From assembly GCA_029554865.1 (NCBI GenBank), contig JAKPUX010000030.1:1-35107 (forward strand): 35,107 nucleotides of DNA, read 5' to 3'. The position numbers were made by a program, and so were the translations under genes. The notes below the pieces were generated by a model. The model saw only the letters and a program-made list of their open reading frames with translations, was not told the origin of the DNA and made no database searches. This document shows positions 24,523 to 32,702 of this stretch, one piece after another (the first letter of the stretch is position 1; each line of letters starts with the position of its first letter). The DNA is from a bacterium. GTDB taxonomy: Bacteria > Zhuqueibacterota > Zhuqueibacteria > Residuimicrobiales > Residuimicrobiaceae.

Positions 24523-24981
24523 ATGTATAAAGCAGCCATCATGATGGGCTCGGAATCCGACCGCGAGGTGATGTCCGAGGCCCGCGCCTATCTCGACTAT
24601 TTCGGCATTGATTATGAGATCAAGATACTCTCCGCCCATCGCATGCCGGACGCGACCGCCGAATTCGCCAAATCGGCTGAAGAGAACGGTTTTTGTGCCA
24701 TCATCGCTGGGGCGGGCATGGCCGCGCATCTCGCCGGGGTGGTGGCCAGCCACACCCTGCTGCCGGTCATCGGCGTTCCCCTTTCGGGCTCGGCCCTGAC
24801 CGGTGTAGATGCCCTCTATTCGATGGTGCAGATGCCCAGGGGTGTGCCGGTGGCCACGATGGCGATCGGCCGCGCCGGTGCCGCCAACGCCGCCATCTTT
24901 GTCGCTGAAATGCTCGCCGGCCGCGACGCCGGCATCCGCGACAAGCTGGTCGAATTTCGCAAAAAGGGCTGTGTGCTGTGA
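24523..24981 (+). CDS. purE: N5-carboxyaminoimidazole ribonucleotide mutase (PurE)
   Basis: A 152-residue class I PurE. GSESD (9-13) and SAHRMPD (37-43, with the catalytic His39) form the active site. They are followed by IAGAGMAAHLAGVVASHT and GVPLSGSALTGVDALYSMVQMPRGVPVATMAIG. It converts N5-CAIR to CAIR in purine biosynthesis. Length and motifs are complete. AGAGGAC lies before the ATG. No purK is nearby; the gene is embedded between a flippase-like gene and an RmlD-like reductase and is probably co-transcribed with them, since only eight bases separate it from the next start. Confidence 0.96.
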   Translation: MYKAAIMMGSESDREVMSEARAYLDYFGIDYEIKILSAHRMPDATAEFAKSAEENGFCAIIAGAGMAAHLAGVVASHTLLPVIGVPLSGSALTGVDALYSMVQMPRGVPVATMAIGRAGAANAAIFVAEMLAGRDAGIRDKLVEFRKKGCVL

Positions 24982-24988
24982 GAAGAGT

Positions 24989-25882
24989 ATGCGGATACTG
25001 ATCACCGGCAGCAATGGCCTGCTCGGGCAGAACCTGAGCCGCCTGGCCCCGGCCGGCGCCGAATTGATGGGAATCGATCTGCAGGAGATGGTGGAGGCCC
25101 CCGGGCTGAGCCGATTTCGCCGCCTTGACCTGGGCGAGCGCAAGCTCCTGCTCGCCTGCGTGGAGGAGTTCGCCCCCGACTGGATCCTCAACGCCGCGGC
25201 CTTTACCAACGTGAACGGGGCCGAGAGCGCGCGCGAACTCTGCTGGCGCGCCAATGTGACCGCAGTCGAAAACCTCGCCCTCGCCTGCCGCAAGCTGGGC
25301 AGCCGCCTGGTCCACCTCTCCACCGACTATATCTTCGATGGCGACCACGGCCCCTATCGTGAGGAGGATCTGCCCAATCCGATCGGCTATTATGGCAAAT
25401 CCAAACTGGCCTCGGAAAATATCCTGCGCAGCTCGGAGATCCCCTATACGGTTGTTCGCACCATGGTGCTCTACGGCCATGCCCGTCAGGTTAAACCCGA
25501 TTTCGTCTCCTGGCTGATCAGTTCCCTGCGGCAGGGCAAGCCGGTGCGCATCGTCACTGACCAGTTTGGCAATACCACACTGGCCGAGGAACTCGCCCTC
25601 GGAATCTGGCGGATCGTCGAGCGCCGGGCGACGGGATTTTTCCACATTGCCGGCACCGAGATCATCGACCGCTACGCTTTCGCCCTCAAGGCAGCGGAGG
25701 TTTTCAATCTGGAGGCGGGCCTGATCACCCCGATCACCACCGCGGAGCTGCATCAGGAGGCCCCGCGTCCGATGCGGTCGGGACTGGTCGTGGAAAAAGC
25801 CCTGCAGGAACTGGAGCTGGAATTGAGCGACGCGGCGGGGGGGCTGAGGAAACTGAAACAGCAGCTGGATGCGCCCACTTGA
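24989..25882 (+). CDS. RmlD-like NAD(P)-dependent sugar-nucleotide reductase
   Basis: A 297-residue extended SDR. The nucleotide-binding loop is ITGSNGLLGQ (5-14), the catalytic Tyr/Lys lie in GYYGKSKLASE, and STDYIFDGDHGPY is a hallmark of the RmlD/dTDP-4-dehydrorhamnose reductase group. The C-terminal part has GQ-like substrate positions (VTDQFGNTTLAEELALG). It may make dTDP-rhamnose or another 6-deoxysugar, but rmlA, rmlB and rmlC are absent from the window, so the substrate is open. The start is ATG at 24989, seven bases after the purE stop, with AGAAGAG inside the gap. It overlaps the open frame of the next gene by 14 bases. Confidence 0.86.
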   Translation: MRILITGSNGLLGQNLSRLAPAGAELMGIDLQEMVEAPGLSRFRRLDLGERKLLLACVEEFAPDWILNAAAFTNVNGAESARELCWRANVTAVENLALACRKLGSRLVHLSTDYIFDGDHGPYREEDLPNPIGYYGKSKLASENILRSSEIPYTVVRTMVLYGHARQVKPDFVSWLISSLRQGKPVRIVTDQFGNTTLAEELALGIWRIVERRATGFFHIAGTEIIDRYAFALKAAEVFNLEAGLITPITTAELHQEAPRPMRSGLVVEKALQELELELSDAAGGLRKLKQQLDAPT

Positions 25883-25898
25883 GCCTGAGGAGCAGATC

Positions 25899-26615
25899 GT
25901 GAAAACTCTCGTCATCTTTCCCACCTATAACGAGAAGCAGAATATCCTTGCCATCATCGAGGCCGTTTTCGCGCAGAATATCGAGGGGCTGGAGATTCTC
26001 GTCGTCGACGACAACTCGCCCGACGGCACCGGGGATCTCGTCGCCGGACGGACCGGGATGGAGCCGCGCCTCCATCTTCTGCGCCGCGACCGCAAGATGG
26101 GATTGGGCACCGCCTATGTCGCCGGTTTCCGCTATGCGCTCGAGCGCGATTACGATCGCATCATCGAGATGGATGCCGATTTCTCGCACGATCCCAGGGA
26201 CGTGGTCCGCCTGCTCGAGGCGAGCGCTGACAGCGACATCGTCATCGGCTCACGCTATATCAAGGGGGTCAACGTCGTCAACTGGCCCCTCAAACGGCTG
26301 CTGCTGAGCATGTTTGCCAGCCATTATACGCGCATTATCACGGGGCTGCCGCTGCGCGATTGCACCGCCGGATTCAAGTGCTTCCGCAGGGAGGTGCTCG
26401 AGGCGATCGAACTGGACAGCATCCAGTCGGATGGCTACTCTTTTCAGATCGAGATGAATTTCCGAGCCTGGGTGAAGGGCTTTCGCATTCTGGAGATCCC
26501 GATCATCTTTGTCGATCGCGCTGCCGGGACCTCCAAGATGTCCAAGCGCATCCTTCGCGAGGCAGTCTGGATGGTCTGGAAGCTGAAGGGATTGAAGATT
26601 CTGAACAGGCTTTGA
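25899..26615 (+). CDS. GT2 polyprenyl-phosphate (dolichol-phosphate) mannose synthase-like
   Basis: A 238-residue GT-A enzyme. The N-terminal strand is TLVIFPTYNEKQNI, the nucleotide site includes VVDDNSPDGTGDL, the metal motif is MDADFSHDP (DAD), and the C-terminal half has DCTAGFKCFRREVLEAI and IIFVDRAAGTSKMSKRI. These match Dpm1/Ppm1-type enzymes, which move mannose (or glucose) from GDP/UDP sugar to a polyprenyl phosphate. There is no C-terminal membrane segment, so it is the short soluble or peripheral type. I start at GTG 25899 because TGAGGAG is well placed and the protein begins at the first strand; ATG 25869 is the alternative. Its product is the expected donor for the DUF2723 protein. 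Its stop abuts the stop of the converging gene. Confidence 0.9.
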   Translation: MKTLVIFPTYNEKQNILAIIEAVFAQNIEGLEILVVDDNSPDGTGDLVAGRTGMEPRLHLLRRDRKMGLGTAYVAGFRYALERDYDRIIEMDADFSHDPRDVVRLLEASADSDIVIGSRYIKGVNVVNWPLKRLLLSMFASHYTRIITGLPLRDCTAGFKCFRREVLEAIELDSIQSDGYSFQIEMNFRAWVKGFRILEIPIIFVDRAAGTSKMSKRILREAVWMVWKLKGLKILNRL

Positions 26616-27485
26616 TCAGCGGGCGCGGGTCATGCGCAGCAGCCCATCCCGGGTATCGAGCAGAGGAGTGCGGAGGAGGGCGGCGGCGCGGCTGCTGTCC
26701 AGGGAGACATCGACCGGGCGCGGGGCGTCGCTGACCGCAGTGTGCATCGACACCGGCTGAAGCAGCGCGGGGTCATAGCCGGCGGCGCTGCAGAGCTGGG
26801 TCGCGAAGGTGTAGCGGTCGATGCGATTGGCGCCGCCGAGGTGGAGAAGGCCGGAGTACTCCATACCGGCCAGTTCGAGCAGGGCATCAGCCAGGTTTTC
26901 AACCCAGATGGGTGAGCGGAACTGGTCTGTATAGAGCGGCACCTGCTGGCTGTTGTGCAGGCGGTTTTCGATCCACTGGGAGAATGAGCTGCCGCTGTGG
27001 CGGGGGCGGCCGTAAATCAATGCGGCGCGGGCGACAAGGTGGCTGCCTGGAGCGGCCAGGACCAGGTGTTCGGCCTCGACCTTGGTCGCACCGTAGACGG
27101 AGAGGGGATGGACCTCATCCTCCTCATTGTAGAGTCCGCGGGCGCCGTCGAAGACCATGTCGGTCGAGACCAGAATCAGGCGCGCCTTGACTTCTGCTGC
27201 GGCTTCGAGTAGGATCGCCACCGTGGTGGTATTGACCGCAGCCGCCTCCTCTGGATGGCGCTGGCAGGCATCGAGATTGGCTTTGGCCGCGGTGTGCAGG
27301 ATGACGCGGGGACGCCGGGTGCGCACCAGGGCCAGGACGGCTTCACGGTCGCGGAGGTCGAGGGCCAGGGTCCCGGGCAGGGGCCGGGTGTGGCTGAGGG
27401 CGGTCAGGTTCCAGTGCGGTGAGGTTTTTTCGAGCAGGTGGCCGCCGAGAAAGCCGCTCGCACCGGTCAGAAGCATGGCGGGCAT
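26616..27485 (-). CDS. RmlD-like NAD(P)-dependent reductase (second copy, divergent)
   Basis: A 289-residue extended SDR with LLTGASGFLGGHLLE (4-18), the catalytic YGATKVEAEH, and STDMVFDGARGLYNEED. It resembles the RmlD family like the product of 24989-25882, but the two are only distantly alike and lie on opposite strands, so they are paralogues rather than a recent duplication. It may reduce a nucleotide-sugar keto intermediate, or be a MAT2B-like SDR. CGGAG lies upstream of the start at 27485. Its stop codon directly abuts the stop of the mannose synthase (TGA then TCA), without any gap or hairpin between. Confidence 0.85.
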   Translation of the reverse strand: MPAMLLTGASGFLGGHLLEKTSPHWNLTALSHTRPLPGTLALDLRDREAVLALVRTRRPRVILHTAAKANLDACQRHPEEAAAVNTTTVAILLEAAAEVKARLILVSTDMVFDGARGLYNEEDEVHPLSVYGATKVEAEHLVLAAPGSHLVARAALIYGRPRHSGSSFSQWIENRLHNSQQVPLYTDQFRSPIWVENLADALLELAGMEYSGLLHLGGANRIDRYTFATQLCSAAGYDPALLQPVSMHTAVSDAPRPVDVSLDSSRAAALLRTPLLDTRDGLLRMTRAR

Positions 27486-27569
27486 GACGGATGCTCCGGG
27501 TTTAGGGTCTTTCTACAAGGTAGCAAAACAGCCGGTAAGAAGCAATCTGCTTTTTTTAAATGGACAACG

Positions 27570-28883
27570 ATGAAAAAAGAAATCCTCCATAAAGTACGCT
27601 ATCCCCTCCTGCTTGCGGCCGCAGCCATTCTGGCCGTGTGGTTGTGGACGGCGAGGAAATCCGACCGACCGGTCGAACAGGCCGAGCTCAAGCCGCGGGA
27701 AAAGATCTATCTGCGCCGGGAGGGCACCTTCCGCCCCGGCGAGACCCTGGAAAAGGTCCTGCTGCGGGACATCTATGACCGCGTCCTCGCTGATGAGCTT
27801 ATCCAGGGTTTCGCCAGGGTCTTCGATGTGCGCAAGATCCGCGGAGACCGGCGTTACACCATCCTGACCGATTCGGCCGGGGTTGTGCATGGCTTTGAGT
27901 ATTATCCGGACGCCGTCAAGACCGTGCGCGTCCTGCGCGACTCGACAGGGGTGCTGCAGCCCGAGCTGGTGCAGGTGCCGCTCATCAAACGCACCCTGGC
28001 CCTCACGGGTGAGGTCAGGACCACCCTTTATGACGCGGTCAAGGCGATGGGGGAGAGCGATGAGCTGATTGCGGCTTTCAGCGACCTTTTTCAGTGGGAC
28101 ATCGATTTCTTCGTCGATCCGCGGGTGGGGGATGAATTCCGCATGGTCTATGAGGCGGAGTACGCGCTGGATCCCTCCCGGCCGGACAGCCTCGGTGAAT
28201 TCATCCGTTATGGCAGGGTGCTCTCCGGGCAGTACCGTTCCGGCAGCGCGGTGCGCACCGCCCTCTATTTCGAGCAGGGCGAGCGCGGCGGCTATTACGA
28301 TCTCGAGGGCAAGTCGTTCCAGAAGACCTTCCTCAAATCCCCGCTCAACTACCGACGGATCAGCTCTCATTTCAGCGGCGGCCGGCGGCATCCCATTTTA
28401 AAGATCGTGCGCCCCCATCTCGGGGTTGATTTTGTCGCAGCCGAGGGAACGCCCGTGGTTGCGGCCGCAGACGGGGTCGTGATCGAAAAGGGCTACGAGG
28501 GGGGCGGATTGGGCAATTTCATCAGGATCAGGCACAAGAATCCGCGCTTCGCCACGGTCTACGGCCATCTCAGCGGCTTTGGCCCCGGCATCGCTATCGG
28601 CCAGTCGGTGCAGCAGCGCGATGTTGTCGGCTATGTCGGCCGCACCGGTCTGGCCACCGGGCCCCATCTGCACTACTGCTTTTACGAGAACGGCCGGCCG
28701 GTCAATCCCCTCAAGATCAAGAACTCCTCGGGGGATCCGATCCCGGCCGGAGAGATGGAGCGCTTCAAGGGGGTGCGGGAAGAGCAGCTGGCTCTGCTCG
28801 CGGCGGCGCCGCGCCGGGGTGAGGAGGTTCCGGGTGTCATCGCCGGCACGGGCCCGGGCCATATGGCCATGCCCAGGCTGTAG
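27570..28883 (+). CDS. M23-family murein peptidase, membrane-anchored
   Basis: A 437-residue protein with an N-terminal membrane anchor (residues 10-27) and a periplasmic domain at about 40-255 that resembles the N-terminal (opacity-associated/LysM-like) parts of MepM-type proteins. The M23 peptidase domain lies at about 265-385. Zinc ligands are visible: H283 and D287 in RPHLGVDF, and H368 in PHLHYCF (H366 is the other conserved His). It should cleave peptide cross-links in peptidoglycan during wall growth or remodelling. The start ATG at 27570 follows GGACAACG; an upstream ATG at 27438 lies antisense inside the SDR gene and lacks a signal. The tail (about 400-437) is Pro/Gly-rich and not conserved. 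A strong terminator is not seen after the gene. Confidence 0.9.
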   Translation: MKKEILHKVRYPLLLAAAAILAVWLWTARKSDRPVEQAELKPREKIYLRREGTFRPGETLEKVLLRDIYDRVLADELIQGFARVFDVRKIRGDRRYTILTDSAGVVHGFEYYPDAVKTVRVLRDSTGVLQPELVQVPLIKRTLALTGEVRTTLYDAVKAMGESDELIAAFSDLFQWDIDFFVDPRVGDEFRMVYEAEYALDPSRPDSLGEFIRYGRVLSGQYRSGSAVRTALYFEQGERGGYYDLEGKSFQKTFLKSPLNYRRISSHFSGGRRHPILKIVRPHLGVDFVAAEGTPVVAAADGVVIEKGYEGGGLGNFIRIRHKNPRFATVYGHLSGFGPGIAIGQSVQQRDVVGYVGRTGLATGPHLHYCFYENGRPVNPLKIKNSSGDPIPAGEMERFKGVREEQLALLAAAPRRGEEVPGVIAGTGPGHMAMPRL

Positions 28884-28913
28884 CGGGGAAAACCGGGGAG
28901 GGGCTGCGTCTTC

Positions 28914-29135
28914 TCAGAGATTGGACTTGGGGCGGCGCGCACCAAAGAGGAGGGCGCAGGGGGCGTTTTTGGTGACGACCTGCTGCAGCTCACGGCACCA
29001 GAGGGCGGCGAAGGTGCGGCAGCTGTTGGCGCCGTCAAGATGTTCCGCGCTGGGGAAAGAGGCATGTTCGCAGCGCAAATCGCAAAATTTGATCCGGCTG
29101 CTGGTCACGCCGGCGTTCTTGTCGTCATCAGCCAT
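28914..29135 (-). CDS. Small Cys-rich protein of unknown function
   Basis: A 73-residue protein with five Cys (18, 22, 39, 47, 60) in the spacing C-x3-C-x16-C-x7-C-x12-C. The core SCRTFAALWCRELQQVVTKNAPC looks like a metal- or cluster-binding unit, and the charged N-terminus MADDDKNAGV looks disordered. There is no signal peptide. I do not recognise the family. The start has GAGGAG eight bases upstream, and a weak promoter lies at 29192-29220, so the gene is likely real. It converges on the M23 gene and is divergent from rlmH. Confidence 0.65.
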   Translation of the reverse strand: MADDDKNAGVTSSRIKFCDLRCEHASFPSAEHLDGANSCRTFAALWCRELQQVVTKNAPCALLFGARRPKSNL

Positions 29136-29191
29136 TACGGGATCTCCTCGTCAAGTCTGCTCTGCTCATGAGCCTGGTTTGCTCACCGGAT

Positions 29192-29220
29192 AATATACCA
29201 TTCCACCGGAAAAGAATCCA
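29192..29220 (-). promoter_or_regulatory. Possible promoter for the small Cys-rich gene
   Basis: On the minus strand TGGATT (29220-29215), a 17-bp spacer and TATATT (29197-29192). The -10 is good, the -35 weak. The same AT-rich patch (TAATATAC) may also serve the divergent rlmH gene. Confidence 0.35.
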
Positions 29221-29253
29221 GCCTTTTCGCCGGGATCTCCCCGGGAGCCATCC

Positions 29254-29718
29254 ATGAAGATACGCATTCTTACTGTCGGCAAGCCGTCCGACCCCCATTA
29301 CAACGCCCTCTGCGAGGGCTATCTCGGACGCATCCGCCACTATCTGCCGGTTGAGCATCATTTCATTCGGCAGGTGCGCGCGACCGGAGCGGTGGCGGAG
29401 ATCCTGGCGCGGGAAGAGGCACAGCTGCTCGAGAAGATCGGGGCGCAGGAGTGGTGCGTGGTGCTGGAGAGCAGGGGTGAAGGGATGGATTCGCTGGCTT
29501 TCGCCGCCGCGCTGGAGCGGCATATGGTGGGGGGGCGCAAGTCTCTGCTCTTCATTGTGGGCGGGCCGCACGGCCTGGGCGATGGGGTGTTGAGGAGGGC
29601 GAACCAGCGCCTCTCACTCTCGGCGATGACCATGGCCCACGAGCTCGCCCTGACCGTGCTGCTGGAGCAGCTCTTCCGGGCCCTGACCATCCTGCGCGGG
29701 GAGGGTTATCACAAATAA
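29254..29718 (+). CDS. rlmH: 23S rRNA (pseudouridine-1915-N3)-methyltransferase RlmH
   Basis: A 154-residue SPOUT methyltransferase of normal length. It begins MKIRILTVGKPSD, has the central YLGRIRHYLPVEHHFI, and carries the SAM-binding knot in LLFIVGGPHGLGD and LSLSAMTMAHELALTVLLEQLFRAL, ending in GEGYHK as in the family. It methylates pseudouridine 1915 in helix 69 of 23S rRNA after 70S assembly. The ATG follows GGGAG. The 123-bp space up to khpA contains a weak inverted repeat (GGACCA near 29721 and TGGTCC near 29745), but no clear terminator. Confidence 0.96.
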   Translation: MKIRILTVGKPSDPHYNALCEGYLGRIRHYLPVEHHFIRQVRATGAVAEILAREEAQLLEKIGAQEWCVVLESRGEGMDSLAFAAALERHMVGGRKSLLFIVGGPHGLGDGVLRRANQRLSLSAMTMAHELALTVLLEQLFRALTILRGEGYHK

Positions 29719-29841
29719 AAGGGACCACCGGTAGATAGCCTGCGATGGTCCGATGGTACTCAGGTTCCTGCCTCAGCCGGGGCGGACTATGTCCTTCAGC
29801 ATTCCGGCTGCTTCCCCCCTTGGCTCCTGCATATAAAAAAA

Positions 29842-30072
29842 TTATTCAAGGATTTCCAGGGTCGCGTGTTTGCCTGCCTTGCGTGAGACGGCGCTTAAAA
29901 GTACCCGGATGGCATGGGCGGTGCGGCCGTTTTTGCCGATGACCTTGCCCATGTCAGGTTGGGAAACACGCAGTTCGTAGACGACCGTGGTTTCGCCGAA
30001 TACTTCAGAGACCTTGACCTCATCGGGATTGTCGACCAGATGCTTTACGATGTACTCGACAAATTCTTTCAT
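29842..30072 (-). CDS. khpA: KH-domain RNA-binding protein KhpA
   Basis: A 76-residue single KH domain with the RNA-binding loop GKNG (46-49) in [35 protein letters not shown]. KhpA proteins bind RNA, often as a dimer with KhpB, and affect cell-division and envelope regulation. In many bacteria khpA sits between rpsP and rimM; here it stands alone beside groESL with its own promoter. The start at 30072 is preceded by GGAAGGGG and yields the standard length; a longer in-frame start at 30168 would add a non-family leader. The transcript has a roughly 109-nt leader holding an inverted repeat. Confidence 0.93.
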   Translation of the reverse strand: MKEFVEYIVKHLVDNPDEVKVSEVFGETTVVYELRVSQPDMGKVIGKNGRTAHAIRVLLSAVSRKAGKHATLEILE

Positions 30073-30155
30073 CCGTACACCCCTTCCTGCATGCGTGATA
30101 GCTCGTGCAATCGGACCGTGGATTGGGTTTTGCTGCCTGGCGGTGTTGCGCGAAA

Positions 30156-30180
30156 ATGTAAAGCACAAAAGAATTTACAT
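30156..30180. repeat. Inverted repeat at the start of the khpA transcript
   Basis: A perfect 7-bp inverted repeat, ATGTAAA (30156-30162) and TTTACAT (30174-30180), is separated by 11 bases. It lies at about +1 to +26 of the predicted khpA transcript, so it may be a repressor site or a 5' RNA hairpin. Confidence 0.55.
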
Positions 30181-30187
30181 CAATTTA

Positions 30188-30216
30188 AATATATCCACTG
30201 GGGGGACCAATGTCAA
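30188..30216 (-). promoter_or_regulatory. khpA promoter
   Basis: On the minus strand TTGACA (30216-30211), a 17-bp spacer and TATATT (30193-30188) form an almost perfect consensus promoter. It is divergent from the groESL promoter, whose -35 begins 82 bp away. Confidence 0.82.
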
Positions 30217-30297
30217 GCGAAAAATGGCAAATAAAATTCCCTGCAACAATTTGCCCATCCATGCGGGAAAGCGGGCCCGCAGGGGAATAAAAAATGC

Positions 30298-30327
30298 TTG
30301 ACTGCGATTTTAAAATGTGTATATTAT
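30298..30327 (+). promoter_or_regulatory. groESL promoter
   Basis: TTGACT (30298-30303) is followed by TATATT (30320-30325, 16-bp spacer) or TATTAT (30322-30327, 18-bp spacer). The CIRCE operator lies immediately downstream, over the predicted start. The rest of the khpA-groES gap (30217-30297) shows only a short GC palindrome (GCGGGCCCGC). Confidence 0.82.
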
Positions 30328-30333
30328 AGATTG

Positions 30334-30360
30334 TTAGCACTCAGTAATAGAGAGTGCTAG
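30334..30360 (+). promoter_or_regulatory. CIRCE operator (HrcA-binding site)
   Basis: TTAGCACTC (30334-30342), nine bases, then GAGTGCTAG (30352-30360). It matches the CIRCE consensus TTAGCACTC-N9-GAGTGCTAA in all but the last base. It places groESL under the heat-shock repressor HrcA, whose gene is outside the window. Confidence 0.95.
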
Positions 30361-30407
30361 CGTGATTAAATAATAATAAACAATTAATAATGATTGGAGG
30401 ATGCAAT

Positions 30408-30692
30408 ATGACCATTAAACCGTTGGCTGACCGCGTTGTGGTGAAGCCGGTCGAAGAGCAGGAAATGAAGCAGGGGAGCATCATCATTCCTGACACGGCC
30501 AAAGAGAAGCCCATGCAGGGCACCATCGTGGCCGTCGGCCCGGGCAAGATCTCCGAGAATGGCGCCAAGATCGAGATGTCGGTCAAGGTAGGCGACAGGA
30601 TCCTCTACGGCAAGTATTCCGGCACTGAAGTGACCATCGACAAGGAAGACTATCTGATCATGCGCGAGAGCGACATATTTGCAATCATCTAG
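30408..30692 (+). CDS. groES: Co-chaperonin GroES
   Basis: A 94-residue GroES of normal length. It begins [19 protein letters not shown], contains the mobile loop [18 protein letters not shown] and the core [10 protein letters not shown], and ends [14 protein letters not shown]. It forms the heptameric lid on GroEL. The ATG at 30408 follows GGAGG at the right distance; an in-frame ATG at 30390 is within the leader and is rejected. The operon is preceded by a promoter and CIRCE, and groEL follows after 48 bp. Confidence 0.98.
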   Translation: MTIKPLADRVVVKPVEEQEMKQGSIIIPDTAKEKPMQGTIVAVGPGKISENGAKIEMSVKVGDRILYGKYSGTEVTIDKEDYLIMRESDIFAII

Positions 30693-32360
<1,668 letters not shown>

Positions 32361-32369
32361 TCGTCACAG

Positions 32370-32396
32370 GCCCCCGCTTGCGGGGGCTTTTTTTTT
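32370..32396 (+). terminator. Intrinsic terminator after groEL
   Basis: An 8-bp GC stem (GCCCCCGC at 32370-32377 with GCGGGGGC at 32380-32387) closes on TT and is followed by nine T residues. It ends the groESL transcript. Confidence 0.93.
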
Positions 32397-32443
32397 GCCC
32401 CGACTGTCCCAGCCCCGGGGCCAGGCTCCGCCGGGGCCTCATA

Positions 32444-32460
32444 TGGTCAATTTTTGACCA
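32444..32460. promoter_or_regulatory. Perfect palindrome upstream of the RNA candidate
   Basis: TGGTCAA and TTGACCA with a TTT centre make an exact 7-bp inverted repeat. It lies 25 bp upstream of the -35 at 32486, so it is a candidate operator. It is also followed by ATTTTT, so a weak second terminator is possible. Confidence 0.5.
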
Positions 32461-32485
32461 ATTTTTACAGCCGGCAAGAAATAAC

Positions 32486-32513
32486 TTGACTTTGAGTTGA
32501 AAATTCTTAACTT
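32486..32513 (+). promoter_or_regulatory. Promoter of the structured RNA candidate
   Basis: TTGACT (32486-32491), a 16-bp spacer and TAACTT (32508-32513). The predicted start falls at about 32520, exactly the first base of the 5' hairpin GTGCC-GAAA-GGCAC. Confidence 0.55.
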
Positions 32514-32519
32514 ATTAAT

Positions 32520-32617
32520 GTGCCGAAAGGCACAGTGTCGGGTGTGGGTAGTGATGTGTAGTGATGGGACAACACCCTTTTCTAGCGCTGACTGCAAAGT
32601 CAGCGCTATTTTTTTCT
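32520..32617 (+). ncRNA. Candidate structured small RNA or leader RNA (about 98 nt)
   Basis: A gene-free stretch holds a promoter, structured sequence and a terminator. Hairpin 1 is GTGCC (32520-32524), a GAAA tetraloop and GGCAC (32529-32533). Stem 2 is GGGTGT (32540-32545) with ACACCC (32572-32577); its 26-nt loop contains the direct repeat TAGTGATG twice. The terminator hairpin follows at 32583-32608. I recognise no known RNA family: SRP RNA, tmRNA, 6S, RNase P and the common riboswitch signatures are not seen. It may be a free small RNA, or an attenuating leader of the hydrolase gene 85 bp downstream. Confidence 0.55.
32583..32615 (+). terminator. Strong intrinsic terminator of the RNA candidate
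   Basis: A perfect 11-bp stem (TAGCGCTGACT at 32583-32593 with AGTCAGCGCTA at 32598-32608), a GCAA tetraloop and seven T residues. No protein-coding gene ends just upstream of it, which suggests it terminates a non-coding transcript. Confidence 0.92.
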
Positions 32618-32702
32618 TTTTCCGCACCCGCCGGGGGGCCATGCCTCCGCCCGGACCGGCGCCATGGCGGACTGCCCGGACCCTACACCCAGGATCGTTT
32701 CT

